A DNA stretch of 64,000 bases from Bradyrhizobium sp. AT1 (GCF_001590795.1 NZ_JXDL01000001.1:3361796-3425795), one strand, 5' to 3'. Counted from the stretch's first letter, positions 47,001-55,289 are shown. The notes: generated from the sequence alone by a model not told the origin. Program-made: numbers and translations.

Positions 47001-47191
47001 TCCTGCATCTCCTGCGCGGTCGCGCCCGGCCAGATCACGGAGACGTTGACCACCTTCACCGTGAAGAAGGGATCTTCGGCGCGGCCGAGCTTCTCATAGG
47101 AGAAGAATCCGGCGACGCCGAGAATGATCATCAGGAAGAGAACCAGCGTCGGATGGCTGACGGCCCAGGCCGAAAGGTTGAAGCGCTTCAT
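44054..47191 (-). CDS. RND multidrug efflux permease
   Basis: The inner-membrane pump of an RND tripartite system. 1045 residues from MKRFNLS, with 12 transmembrane segments, two large periplasmic loops and the proton-relay acidic pair in LLVDDAIIAVEMM (helix 4). The absence of an outer-membrane factor gene nearby means it probably uses a TolC-like protein encoded elsewhere. Substrates cannot be predicted; the HAE-1 or TriC-like branch is most similar in feel. Confidence 0.92.
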   Translation of the reverse strand: MKRFNLSAWAVSHPTLVLFLMIILGVAGFFSYEKLGRAEDPFFTVKVVNVSVIWPGATAQEMQEQVADPIEKKIQELPYFEKVQTYSKPAFTALQVTFRDSTPPKDVPYLFYLLRKKLVDVQGQLPSGILGPVVNDEFSDVDSILYMMTGDGADYAQLKKVSEGFRQRLLKVPGVTKVDMYGNQDERIFVEFSHAKLATLGITPQALFDSLAKQNNVTPAGTVETSSQRVPLRVTGALDGAKAVAETPVESNGRVFRLGDIATVTHGYVDPPSFVVRQEGKAAIGIGVVTAKGANILELGKEVEKATADFMKAVPQGIDVKLIADQPKVVEHAVGEFVHSFMEALVIVLFVSFLALGWRTGIVVALSVPLVLGIVFVVMNMMSLDLHRITLGALIIALGLLVDDAIIAVEMMVVKMEQGWDRMRAASFAWESTAFPMLTGTLVTAAGFLPIGFANSAVGEYAGSIFWIVAIALVASWFVAVIFTPYIGVKLLPEIKVHHNHDPHAVYETRMYRGLRAIVQWCVNHRITVVVATVGVFVASIVGFGHVQQQFFPLSERPELFLQLRLPEGTAFNVTEKSVKKAETLLKDDKDIETYTSYVGQGSPRFWLGLNPQLPNEAFAEIVIVAKGVEARERIKAKIENAAAEGFLSEARVRVDRFNFGPPVGFPVQFRVIGPDANKVREIAYQVRDVMRQNKSVKDVQLDWNEQSPYLKLVVDQDRARAMGLTPQDVSQALAMLISGSQVTTVRDGIEKVGVVARAVSSERLDLGGVGDLTITSRNGVAVPLQQIAKIEYDHEEPIMWRRNRDMAITVRSDVVDGVQAPDVTGQITPKLKPIIDHLEPAYRIEPGGAFEESAKGNASIFILFPLMVMVMLTLLMIQLQSFSRLILVFLTAPLGIVGASFGLNVANAPFGFVALLGLIALAGMIMRNTVILVDQIETDVSHGLTRREAIVEATVRRARPVVLTALAAILAMIPLSRSAFWGPMAITIMGGLFVATFLTLLYLPGLYALWFRKSLDEAGTPEQSAAPQHGSDEHPAIPLAEAAE

Positions 47192-47260
47192 CGCTCTCTC
47201 CGAAAGACGATCCAGTTGCAAAAACGACAGCCGCTCTGTTCAAACCGTCGTCGCGAGGCA

Positions 47261-47303
47261 GCGAAGCAATCCAGGGGGCTGGGCAGGTTCTGGATCGCTT
47301 CGC
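47261..47303. repeat. Inverted repeat in the RND operon
   Basis: GCGAAGCAATCCAG (47261-47274) and CTGGATCGCTTCGC (47290-47303) pair with one mismatch. It sits in the 178-base gap between adaptor and permease genes and might modulate their ratio. Confidence 0.6.
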
Positions 47304-47369
47304 CGCTTCAGCCTTTGCTTAGGGACAAAGGCCGAAACTCACCTCACACGACGTAACTCTAAAGAAAGC

Positions 47370-48476
47370 TCAGAAGGACAGTGACGACACGACCCGCACC
47401 CGCTGGCCCGGATCGAGCTTCTGCACACCGAGGGCGACGATCTTGGCGCCCTCTTCCACGCCGCTGGTGATGATCACGTCGTTGCTCTCGTAGGCCTTCA
47501 CCGTCACCGGCTTCAAGGTGAGCGCGCCGTTGTCATCGACGACGTAGAAGGACGGCTTGCCGCCCTCATTGAACAGCGCCGACAGCGGCAGCCGCGCGAC
47601 GCGCTCGGTCGCGGCGTCCGATAGCGTCAGCGTCGCGGTCATGCCGAGCGAGACCTTGTCGTCGGCCTCGGGCAGCGAGAATTTTGCCAGATAGGTGCGC
47701 GTGGCGGGATCCGCCGCCGGCGCGATCTCGCGCAGCTTGGCGGCGTATTTCTTGTTCGGCTCGGACCAAAGAGTGACGCTGGCGACGCCCGACTTGGCGC
47801 GTCCGACCAGCGTCTCAGGGATCGCGACGACCGCTTCCTTTTCGGCAAAGCGGGCGACGCGGATCGAAGCCTGGCCCGCGGCGACCACCTGGCCGGGCTC
47901 GATCAGCGTTGCGGTGACGACGCCCCGGGCGTCGGCGTTGAGCGTCGCGTAGGAAAGGGAATTCTTGCTCAATTCGAGCGCGCGCTCGGCGCGGTTCAAG
48001 CGCGCGCGGGCTTCGTCCGCGGCGGCGCGGCTCGAATCCATCTGCGCGTCCGTGGTCCAGCCCTTGGCCTTCAAATCCTTGGCGCGCTGCTCGGCGGCGG
48101 CGGCCTGGGCCAGCACGCCGGTCGCGGCGGTCTGTTCGGCGGCGGCCTGCTCGGCCTGGAGCTTCAGATCGACCTCGTCGAGGGTTGCGAGCGGCTGGCC
48201 GATTTCGACGGTCTGACCGACTTCCACCAGGCGCTTGGCGACCTTACCGGCCACGCGGAAGCCGAGATCGCTCTCGATCCGGGGCCTGACGGTGCCGACG
48301 AAGCTCCGTTCCGGCGTCTCGGCATCATAATGCGCGGTTGCGACCAGGACCGGCCGCGGCGGCTCGGCTTTCTCGGCGACGGTGTCATTGCACCCGGCCA
48401 GGCTGGCAGCCATCAGGGCCAGCGACACACCTGCCAACAGCCTGGAATAGCTCGACAAAACGGACCGAACGAACAT
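47370..48476 (-). CDS. RND efflux periplasmic adaptor lipoprotein
   Basis: Links the inner-membrane pump to the outer-membrane channel. The 368-residue protein has a lipoprotein signal with lipobox LAGC (Cys29). HlyD-like lipoyl halves flank a coiled-coil hairpin rich in alanine/glutamate (LKLQAEQAAAEQ, ERALELSKNSLSYA), followed by a beta barrel. First gene of the adaptor-permease-TetR operon. A palindrome about 50-75 bases upstream may bind the TetR repressor. Confidence 0.92.
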   Translation of the reverse strand: MFVRSVLSSYSRLLAGVSLALMAASLAGCNDTVAEKAEPPRPVLVATAHYDAETPERSFVGTVRPRIESDLGFRVAGKVAKRLVEVGQTVEIGQPLATLDEVDLKLQAEQAAAEQTAATGVLAQAAAAEQRAKDLKAKGWTTDAQMDSSRAAADEARARLNRAERALELSKNSLSYATLNADARGVVTATLIEPGQVVAAGQASIRVARFAEKEAVVAIPETLVGRAKSGVASVTLWSEPNKKYAAKLREIAPAADPATRTYLAKFSLPEADDKVSLGMTATLTLSDAATERVARLPLSALFNEGGKPSFYVVDDNGALTLKPVTVKAYESNDVIITSGVEEGAKIVALGVQKLDPGQRVRVVSSLSF

Positions 48477-48523
48477 TGAAGGACACTCCTGCAGCTCGAA
48501 TGAGAGGAATGTCGACTAATCAC

Positions 48524-48552
48524 TGATGAAAGTCAATAATCGTCAGTCATCA
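48524..48552 (-). promoter_or_regulatory. Candidate TetR operator upstream of the RND adaptor gene
   Basis: TGATGA at 48524 and TCATCA at 48547 bracket a 29-base imperfect palindrome with GTCA direct repeats inside. It is AT-richer than its surroundings and 48-76 bases upstream of the start. Confidence 0.4.
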
Positions 48553-48612
48553 GGAATGCGTGATCGTTAAGCGGTGGTGAGGATTGGGACAACGGTTGCG
48601 AGGGAGGTGTGA

Positions 48613-48710
48613 TTGTAGGGTGGGCAAAACGGAGGGTGCCCACCAAACTGACCAGCATGAGGAGAGACGTGGGCACGGCGCGCGAAGGGCGCGCCTTGCC
48701 CACCCTACAA
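48613..48710. repeat. Palindromic repeat, TTGTAGGGTGGGCAA family, copy 1
   Basis: Left end TTGTAGGGTGGGCAAA, right end TTGCCCACCCTACAA. It ends nine bases before the MFS gene stop. A second copy is at 58699-58820. Confidence 0.88.
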
Positions 48711-48718
48711 GGCTTCCC

Positions 48719-50050
48719 TTACCGCCCCTGCTCGACAAACTCGTGCTTGGTCTCGTGTCCGCCCACGAACACCAGGATGCCGGCGAGCAGCGGCAGCACG
48801 GCGAGCACCAGGAGGCCGGTCGAGGTCTGTCCCGTGGCTTCCTTGACCCAGCCGATCAGATACGGCCCGCCGAAGCCGGCGAGGTTGCCGATCGAGTTGA
48901 TCAGGGCGATGCCGCCGGCGGCGGCAGTACCGGAGAGCCAGGCGGTCGGCAGGGTCCAGAACACGCCGAAGCAGCAGAACACGCCGATCGCGGCCACCGT
49001 CAGCACCACCATCGTCATGGTGGGATCGGTGAGGTAGCTGGAGACGGCGAGCGCGACGGCGGTGAGCAGCAGCGGCGCACCGACATGCATGACGCGCTCG
49101 CGCGTGGCATCGGAGTGCCGCGCCCACAGGATCATGGCGATGGTGCCGAACAGATAGGGGATCGCGGTGACGAAGCCGGTCTGCGCGTTGGTCAGCCCGA
49201 ACGCCTTGACGATCTGCGGCAGCCAGAACTGCATGCCATAGAGCGCCCCGACGAAGCCGAAATAGATCAGGCTGAGCGCGATCACCTTCGGCGAGGACAG
49301 CGCTTCGCCGAGCGAGACATGCTTCACGGCCTGCTTGGCCGCGATTTCCGAATCGAGCTTCGCCTTGAGCCAGGCCTTCTGCTCGGCCGAGAGCCAGTCC
49401 GCCTTCTCCGGCTTGTCGGTGAGATAGAACCAGGTGACGATGCCGAGCAGCACGGAGGGGATACCCTCGATGATGAACAGCCACTGCCAGCCCTTCAGGC
49501 CCATCATGCCGTCGAGCCCGAGCAAGAGGCCGGAGATCGGCGCGCCGATCACGGTCGAGACCGGCACCGCGATGGCGAAGGCCGCCAGGAAGCGGGCGCG
49601 ATATTCGGCCGGATACCAATAGGTGAGATAGAGGATGATGCCGGGGAAGAAGCCGGCTTCGGCGACACCGAGCAGGAAGCGCAGCACGTAAAAGCTCGTC
49701 ACGCCGCTGACCACCGCCATCAGGGCGGAGATGATGCCCCAGGTCACCATGATGCGGGCGATCCAGCGGCTGGCGCCGAATTTCTCCAGCGCCAGATTGC
49801 TCGGCACCTCGAAGATGAAATAGCCGATGAAGAAGATGCCGGCGCCCCAGGAGAAGATCAGCGGCGTGAATTTCAGCTCGGCATTCATGGTCAGCGCGGC
49901 GAAGCCGAGATTGACGCGGTCGAGATAGGAGAAGAAGTAGGCCAGCACCAGGAACGGAATCAGGCGCCAGGAGATGGCGCGGATGGTCGAGGTCTCGATC
50001 TCCGACTTGGAGGCGCCGGCGGAACCGGCATAGGTGGTGGTCTGGCTCAT
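48719..50050 (-). CDS. MFS transporter, anion:cation symporter (ACS) family
   Basis: A 443-residue inner-membrane transporter with 12 helices. The N-terminus has LDRVNLGFAA and WGAGIFFIGYFIFEVPSNL (in pieces), the signature of the ACS family, which includes transporters for phthalate, tartrate, glucarate and similar organic anions. The central loop carries KAWLKAKLDSE. No catabolic gene is adjacent, so the substrate is open. It is divergent from DUF2809. Confidence 0.9.
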   Translation of the reverse strand: MSQTTTYAGSAGASKSEIETSTIRAISWRLIPFLVLAYFFSYLDRVNLGFAALTMNAELKFTPLIFSWGAGIFFIGYFIFEVPSNLALEKFGASRWIARIMVTWGIISALMAVVSGVTSFYVLRFLLGVAEAGFFPGIILYLTYWYPAEYRARFLAAFAIAVPVSTVIGAPISGLLLGLDGMMGLKGWQWLFIIEGIPSVLLGIVTWFYLTDKPEKADWLSAEQKAWLKAKLDSEIAAKQAVKHVSLGEALSSPKVIALSLIYFGFVGALYGMQFWLPQIVKAFGLTNAQTGFVTAIPYLFGTIAMILWARHSDATRERVMHVGAPLLLTAVALAVSSYLTDPTMTMVVLTVAAIGVFCCFGVFWTLPTAWLSGTAAAGGIALINSIGNLAGFGGPYLIGWVKEATGQTSTGLLVLAVLPLLAGILVFVGGHETKHEFVEQGR

Positions 50051-50128
50051 GGCTTCCCCCGGTTTGTTGTTCTTGTGGGCTGATGGGCGGTTTTGAGCAT
50101 CGCGGGCAAAGAGTCAATGGAGCGAGCA

Positions 50129-50557
50129 ATGCACGGGACGCAGCCGGATCAAGCCATTGCGCCGCTCCGGACATCGCTGATCCGTGCCGCCCTCGCGCTG
50201 GTCGTCATTGCCTGCGGATTGTCGCTGCGCTGGTACGGCTTTCCACTCGGCCTGCCCGCCTTCGTGGTGAAGTATGGCGGCTCGCTCTTGTGGGCCACGA
50301 TGGTGTTTCTGCTGGCCGGAGCTTTGCTGCCGCGACTCACGCGGACGCAGATTGCAGCCGTCGCGGCCATCATCGCCATCGTCGTGGAATTCTCCCGGCT
50401 GGTGCACACGCCCTGGCTCGATGCGTTCCGGCTCACCACATCCGGCGCGCTGCTGCTGGGACGCATCTTCTCGCTGTGGAATCTGGTGGCCTATGCGATC
50501 GGGATCGGGCTCGGCGTCTGGATCGATCGGATGATCGCGATGCGTAGGGCGGATTAG
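50129..50557 (+). CDS. DUF2809 membrane protein
   Basis: A 142-residue inner-membrane protein with four predicted helices (about 16-34, 44-62, 68-84 and 108-128), fitting DUF2809. GGAG six bases before the ATG at 50129 supports this start; ATG 50117 is possible. Function unknown. The last codons (MRRAD-stop) lie inside a palindromic repeat, so the repeat supplies the C-terminus. Confidence 0.8.
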   Translation: MHGTQPDQAIAPLRTSLIRAALALVVIACGLSLRWYGFPLGLPAFVVKYGGSLLWATMVFLLAGALLPRLTRTQIAAVAAIIAIVVEFSRLVHTPWLDAFRLTTSGALLLGRIFSLWNLVAYAIGIGLGVWIDRMIAMRRAD

Positions 50558-50632
50558 CGGAGCGTAATCCGCCTCTGCTCCCTTCGCTGCGACAGCCCTG
50601 GCGGATGACGCCTTCGGCTAATCCCGCCCTAC
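50544..50632. repeat. Palindromic repeat (GTAGGGCGGATTAGC family)
   Basis: GTAGGGCGGATTAGC at the left pairs with GGCTAATCCCGCCCTAC at the right with an extra base. It overlaps the last 14 bases of the DUF2809 gene and ends 11 bases before the next gene. Confidence 0.85.
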
Positions 50633-50642
50633 GAAGTCGCAG

Positions 50643-51809
50643 CTACTCCGCCAGCTGAAACCGCTCGAAGCGACCGAGCTCGTCCTCGATCTTCTGCTTG
50701 AGCTCCTTGCGCCCTGCCGTCTTCTTGCCCTGCCCGACCCAGGTCCATTTCTGCACCAGGAGCTTCCCGGCCTGCCGGTCGGTCTTCAGGTCGAGCGCGG
50801 CGACGATCTCGTCGCCGACCAAGACCGGCAGCGCGAAATAGCCGAGCTTGCGCTTGGCCTTCGGCACATAGGCTTCGAACAGATGATTGTAGCCGAAGAT
50901 GAGATTGGTGCGCTTGCGCTGGATGATCAGGGGATCGAACGGCGAGAGGATGTGGACGAGATCGGGCGGGACCGCTTCACCGCTCGGCTCGAGCGAGGCC
51001 GGGGCGGCCCAATGCTCCTGCTTGCCGGCGCCATCGATCGCAACAGGCACGAGCTCGCCGCGGCGGACGCGCGCGGCGACGAGGCCGGCCACCGCCTTCT
51101 TGCGCGGCGCATCGAGATGACAGATCGAATCGAGGCTCACCACGCCTTGCGAGCGTAATGCGCGGTCGAGCAGATAGGCCGTGATCTCCCTGGCCGAGGC
51201 CGGCCTCGGCAGCTTGTCCCAGCCGAAATGACGCGTCATCAGCTCGTAGGTCTTGAGCATCCCCTGCCGCTCGCTGATGGTCACGGCGCCGGTATAGAAG
51301 GCGAGCTGCAACGCCCGCTTCGAGGGCTTGCGGCTCTGCCACAAATGCTCCTTCTCGGTGAGCACGTCATCCTCGATGTCGCGGATTGTCAGCGGCCCGG
51401 CGCGCACCAGCCGCATCACCTTGCGCATGTCGGCGGGCTTCACCGAGGCGAACCATTTGTGCCCCTCGCGCTGATGCTCGCGCATCGCCGGCCGGAAGAA
51501 ACGGAAATCGTCAGCCGGAACGTAAGAGAGCGCGTGCGTCCAATATTCGAACACGCGCTTGTCGACGCTCTGGGCGTGGCGCAGATCGGCGCGGCGGTAG
51601 GAGGGGATGCGGCTGAACAGGATATGGTGATGGCAGCGCTCGATGACGTTGATGGTGTCGATCTGCACATAACCGAGATGGGCGACCGCGTCCGCGACGG
51701 CCTGCGCGCCCTCGCCGAACGGAGTACGTTCGTCCAGCCGCTGGGCGCGTAGCCAGATCTGCCGGGCTCGTGTCGTGGTGAGGGGAACAGGCTTGGGCGT
51801 GCGTGACAT
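50643..51809 (-). CDS. YcaQ-like winged-helix protein (DNA glycosylase family)
   Basis: A 388-residue protein of the DUF1006/YcaQ family, to which the interstrand cross-link glycosylase AlkX/YcaQ belongs. It begins MSRTPKPVP with TTTRARQIWLRAQRL, followed by HHILFSRIPSYRRADL and EYWTHALSYVP, segments typical of the family. Three winged-helix units are expected. Activity on DNA is inferred from the family. It stands alone. A TTG at 51821 would add four residues. Confidence 0.85.
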   Translation of the reverse strand: MSRTPKPVPLTTTRARQIWLRAQRLDERTPFGEGAQAVADAVAHLGYVQIDTINVIERCHHHILFSRIPSYRRADLRHAQSVDKRVFEYWTHALSYVPADDFRFFRPAMREHQREGHKWFASVKPADMRKVMRLVRAGPLTIRDIEDDVLTEKEHLWQSRKPSKRALQLAFYTGAVTISERQGMLKTYELMTRHFGWDKLPRPASAREITAYLLDRALRSQGVVSLDSICHLDAPRKKAVAGLVAARVRRGELVPVAIDGAGKQEHWAAPASLEPSGEAVPPDLVHILSPFDPLIIQRKRTNLIFGYNHLFEAYVPKAKRKLGYFALPVLVGDEIVAALDLKTDRQAGKLLVQKWTWVGQGKKTAGRKELKQKIEDELGRFERFQLAE

Positions 51810-51870
51810 TGCAGAATGCAATGTAGCGGGATTCGCGCCGGGAGAAAGCTGTCGACCGGAACCGGCAAAG

Positions 51871-51904
51871 AAAAAGCCGCGCTGCCATCTGCTGACAGCG
51901 CGGC
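51871..51904 (-). terminator. Rho-independent terminator of the Met-rich gene
   Basis: On the minus strand GCCGCGCTGTCA and TGGCAGCGCGGC form a 12-base stem (one G-U pair) followed by TTTTTCTTTG. Confidence 0.85.
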
Positions 51905-51923
51905 CGTTCGATGTCGCCGAGGC

Positions 51924-52178
51924 CTACTTCGCCATCATGGCCTTCTGCGACTTCATGTAGTGCATACAGGCGCTCTTCATCTTGCCATTGCTCATGTCGG
52001 TGTTGGCCATGGCCATTTCCTTGTTCGACGCCATCTTGGCCGGGGTGTCGGGCGTGCCGCCCATCATCGCGGCGGACTTCATCATGTTGTCCTTGGTGCA
52101 CGCCATCATCGCAGCGGACGCCGGGGACAGCGAAAGGGTGAACGCGACAAAGGCTGCGGCGGTGAGCAAGATCTTCAT
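51924..52178 (-). CDS. Small Met-rich periplasmic protein
   Basis: An 84-residue protein preceded by GGAGGAG. A signal peptide (MKILLTAAAF..., cleaved after ASA near residue 22) leaves about 62 residues with 15 methionines, two cysteines (ACTKD, ACMHY) and one histidine. The Met pattern (MM and M-x-M) suits copper(I) binding, but the family is not known to me. It is monocistronic, with its own terminator. Confidence 0.8.
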   Translation of the reverse strand: MKILLTAAAFVAFTLSLSPASAAMMACTKDNMMKSAAMMGGTPDTPAKMASNKEMAMANTDMSNGKMKSACMHYMKSQKAMMAK

Positions 52179-52607
52179 CGAAAAGTCTCCTCCGTAAAAC
52201 GAAACCGGCGTCATGCCGGCCTTCGCAATTACGTATTCTCTCGCGTCGGCGTTTCGCGGAGAAGACAATTTTCTTGCTGCGATGCAGTGAAGGGCGCTTC
52301 AGCGCGACGATCCGTTCGCAGAGGTTTCGGTGCGAGCCCGTGCACCTCAACGTGATCCAGGACACACCAGGCCCGCCGCCGTGTGAACCTATCCCGCGGA
52401 GACTGCGACCACTGCTATTGGGACGATCAGCGCCGCCGCCGGAGCGGCCGCAAATCGCGCCGGTCCGCGCCCGGAACGCCGGGAAATACGCGAAAACGAG
52501 CCTGAAAGCGCTTTAGCCAGCGTGACCAAGATCACATCGGGGCTTTTGAACCCGACCTATGCTCGCAGCATCAAATCGCTATCAGGCGTAACAGCGAGGA
52601 TACGACA
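52179..52607. other. Intergenic region upstream of the OmpA-like gene
   Basis: No gene seen. Near its right end is a GTGA-N6-TCAC palindrome. The middle has no strong repeat. Confidence 0.5.
52522..52535 (+). promoter_or_regulatory. CRP/FNR-like palindrome upstream of the OmpA-family gene
   Basis: GTGA-CCAAGA-TCAC is a symmetric site of the CRP type, 73 bases before the start codon. Which CRP/FNR regulator would bind is unknown. Confidence 0.4.
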
Positions 52608-53249
52608 ATGACCCGTTTCGATAAATTCTTTGGACTGAAAGCGATAACCCTTTCCGCCGCGCTGTCGATGACGGCGGGCCTGGCTCTGGCCGGCGACAGC
52701 AATGTCACCACTGGCCAGATCCTGGATGCACTGAAGCCGAAGCCGGCAACCCGCGGCCTGTCCGTCGGTCCGCAGGCCGACACGACCGTGCAGGCCAAGG
52801 AAGCGACCTTCCTGAATACCGTGCGCAACCGCTCGACCCGGTCGCTCTCGACCGGCGAGCGCGAGCAGATCGCCGAGCTCGCCGCGACCAAGCCGAAGAT
52901 CGACCTGGAGATCCAGTTCGACTACAACTCGGCCGATATCGCCAAGACCTCGATGGCCTCGGTGCAGGCGCTCGGCAAGGCCCTGTCCGATCCGGCGCTC
53001 AAGGGCTCGACCTTCGTGGTCGCCGGCCATACCGACGCGACCGGTGGAGAAGAGTACAATCAAGGCCTCTCCGAACGGCGCGCCGACACCATCAAGAAGT
53101 ATCTGGTGCAGAATTACGGCCTGAACGGCACCGACCTCGTCACCGTCGGCTATGGCGAGACCAAGCTGAAGGATACCGCCAACGGCGCCGACCCGATCAA
53201 CCGCCGCGTCCAGGTCGTGAACATGGACACCAAGACCGCGTCGAAATGA
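52608..53249 (+). CDS. OmpA-family peptidoglycan-associated protein
   Basis: A 213-residue secreted protein with signal peptide (cleaved near Ala29, LALAG). The C-terminal OmpA domain (about 96-210) has QFDYNSADI, AGHTDATGGEEYNQGLSERRA (in pieces) with the peptidoglycan-binding Asp and Arg, and NRRVQV. A linker of about 65 residues precedes it. There is no barrel and no lipobox, so it is likely periplasmic. It begins with a plausible CRP-like site in its promoter region. Confidence 0.88.
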   Translation: MTRFDKFFGLKAITLSAALSMTAGLALAGDSNVTTGQILDALKPKPATRGLSVGPQADTTVQAKEATFLNTVRNRSTRSLSTGEREQIAELAATKPKIDLEIQFDYNSADIAKTSMASVQALGKALSDPALKGSTFVVAGHTDATGGEEYNQGLSERRADTIKKYLVQNYGLNGTDLVTVGYGETKLKDTANGADPINRRVQVVNMDTKTASK

Positions 53250-53297
53250 TCTGATGACGACCACCGCCTGCCGTCTCTCCGGCAGGCGGACCGTCGC

Positions 53298-55289
53298 TCA
53301 AACCGGCACCGGCCCGGCGAGCGCCTCCCGGACCAGCCGCGCGAGCTCGGCCTTGCGGTAGGGCTTTTCCAGAATCAGGGCCCCCTGTCGGACGTGGCCG
53401 TTCGCGGCCAGCGTTTCGAGGGCGTAGCCGGAGGTCAGCAGCACGTGCAGCGCGGGCCTCTCCTTGCGGGCGAGGCCGGCGAGTTCCCATCCGTTGACGC
53501 CTCCGGGCATGACGACGTCGGTGAACAGCAGGTCGACATGCGGCGTTGCGGCAAGCGTCTGCAAGGCCTCCTTGCCGTCGACGGCGGAAATCACCTTGTA
53601 GCCCAGGCTCTCCAGGCTCATGACCGCATAGGACCGGACGAACGGATCGTCCTCGACGACCAGCACGATTTCCGAACCGCTCTGTGGCACCTCCTTCTCG
53701 ACCGCCAGCGGCACGCCCTGCGACTTGGTCAGCATGGCCGGAAGATAGATCCGCACGGTCGTTCCCAAGCCCGGCTCGCTGTAGATCGTAACATGGCCGT
53801 TGGATTGCTTGACGAAGCCGTAGACCATGCTGAGCCCGAGCCCACTGCCCTTGCCGACCTCCTTGGTGGTGAAGAAGGGTTCGAACGCGTGTTCCAGCAC
53901 CCGCTTCGGCATGCCCGAGCCGGTGTCAGTCACGGCGATCACGACATATTCACCTGGCCCGACGTCGGGATGCAGGTTGTGGTCACCCGTATCGAGCGAG
54001 GCATTGGCGGCCGAAATGGTCAGGCGTCCCCCTGACGCCATCGCATCCTGGGCGTTCAGCGCGAGATTGAGCAGCGCCGATTCGAGCTGCGCGGGATCGG
54101 CAAAAGCGGGCCGTAGCGTGGGATCGGCCTGCGTGGCGATTTCGATGTCCTCACGCAGCGTCCGCCGCAATAGCTTATGCATGGATTCGACGAGCTTGTC
54201 GCATTGGGTCTCGACCGGCCGCAGCAGTTGCTTGCGGCTGAAGGCGAGCAGGCGCTGCGTCAGCTCGGCGCCGCGTTCGCCGGCGCTACAGATGTCGTCA
54301 GCGAGGCGTTTCAGGTCCCCGCGCCCCACCAATTGCTCGGCCAGAAATTCGGCATTGCCGACGATCACGGTGAGGAGATTGTTGAAGTCGTGGGCGATGC
54401 CGCCGGAGAGCTGCCCGACCGCCTCCATCTTCTGGGCTTGCATGAGCTGCGCCTCGGTACGCTTGCGGTCGCTCAGATCGTGGATCATGCCGACGAAGAT
54501 CGACGAGCCGTCCTGCTTGGCCTCGCCGACCGAAAGGTCCATCGGGAAGGTCGTGCCGTCCTTGCGCCGGCCCAGCACTTCGCGGCCGATGCCGATGATC
54601 TTCTTGTCGCCGGTCGCGATGAAATTACGGAGATAGCCGTCATGCTCGGAACGGTAGGGCTCCGGCATCAGCACCCGAACGTTCCGTCCGAGCACCTCGT
54701 CGGCCTCGTATTTGAACAGCCTTTCGCAGGCCGGATTGAATTTCAGGATGATGCCGTCGGAATCGATCAGGATCACGCCGTCAACGGCGGTGTCGACTAC
54801 CGCCCGCAACCGCGCAGCGCTCTCGCGCAGCTCGCGCTCGACGCGCTCGCGTTCGGTGAGATCGTGAATGATGCCGGCGAAGATCGAATCACCGGCGACC
54901 TGCTTGCTCTCGCCGACCGACAAATGCATCAGAAACGTCGAGCCGTCCTTGCGCCGGCCCACCACTTCTCGGCCTATGCCGATGATCTTGCGTTCGCCGC
55001 TGAGGTGGTAATTCTGAAGATATCCATCATGGGCGTCGCGGTGGGACGACGGCATCAGCATCTTGACGTTCCGGCCGATGACCTCGTCGGCGGCATAGCC
55101 GAACAGCTTCTCGCAGGCCGGGTTGAACATCAGGACACCGCCGCGCGCATCGATCAGGATCACGCCGTCCACTGCGGTGTCGACGACGGCACGCAGCCAG
55201 TCGGCGTTGGGATGGCCCGGCCTGGCGCTGCGGTCTTCCGTGTTCAACGGTGGACGCTCCGAGTCTGATCGAGTCGGGCCAGTCCACAC
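53298..55289 (-). CDS. Hybrid histidine kinase with two FixL-like PAS domains
   Basis: A 663-residue soluble sensor kinase. PAS 1 (about 32-145) and PAS 2 (161-274) each match the FixL heme PAS. The FixL heme ligand His200 corresponds to His87 and His216, and the distal Arg220 to Arg107 and Arg236, with identical 20-residue spacing (HDGY...IIGIGR). The kinase follows with His300 (GGIAHDFNN), ATPase motifs DTGSGM and GSGLGLSMV, then a receiver domain with Asp591. No membrane segment. Heme binding is plausible but unproven, because this PAS motif is also found in kinases not shown to bind heme. No separate response regulator is adjacent. Confidence 0.9.
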   Translation of the reverse strand: MWTGPTRSDSERPPLNTEDRSARPGHPNADWLRAVVDTAVDGVILIDARGGVLMFNPACEKLFGYAADEVIGRNVKMLMPSSHRDAHDGYLQNYHLSGERKIIGIGREVVGRRKDGSTFLMHLSVGESKQVAGDSIFAGIIHDLTERERVERELRESAARLRAVVDTAVDGVILIDSDGIILKFNPACERLFKYEADEVLGRNVRVLMPEPYRSEHDGYLRNFIATGDKKIIGIGREVLGRRKDGTTFPMDLSVGEAKQDGSSIFVGMIHDLSDRKRTEAQLMQAQKMEAVGQLSGGIAHDFNNLLTVIVGNAEFLAEQLVGRGDLKRLADDICSAGERGAELTQRLLAFSRKQLLRPVETQCDKLVESMHKLLRRTLREDIEIATQADPTLRPAFADPAQLESALLNLALNAQDAMASGGRLTISAANASLDTGDHNLHPDVGPGEYVVIAVTDTGSGMPKRVLEHAFEPFFTTKEVGKGSGLGLSMVYGFVKQSNGHVTIYSEPGLGTTVRIYLPAMLTKSQGVPLAVEKEVPQSGSEIVLVVEDDPFVRSYAVMSLESLGYKVISAVDGKEALQTLAATPHVDLLFTDVVMPGGVNGWELAGLARKERPALHVLLTSGYALETLAANGHVRQGALILEKPYRKAELARLVREALAGPVPV

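Noticed and set aside
45554..47356. 600-residue open frame on the plus strand
   Set aside because: Antisense of the RND permease; His/Asp/Arg-rich as expected of an antisense frame.
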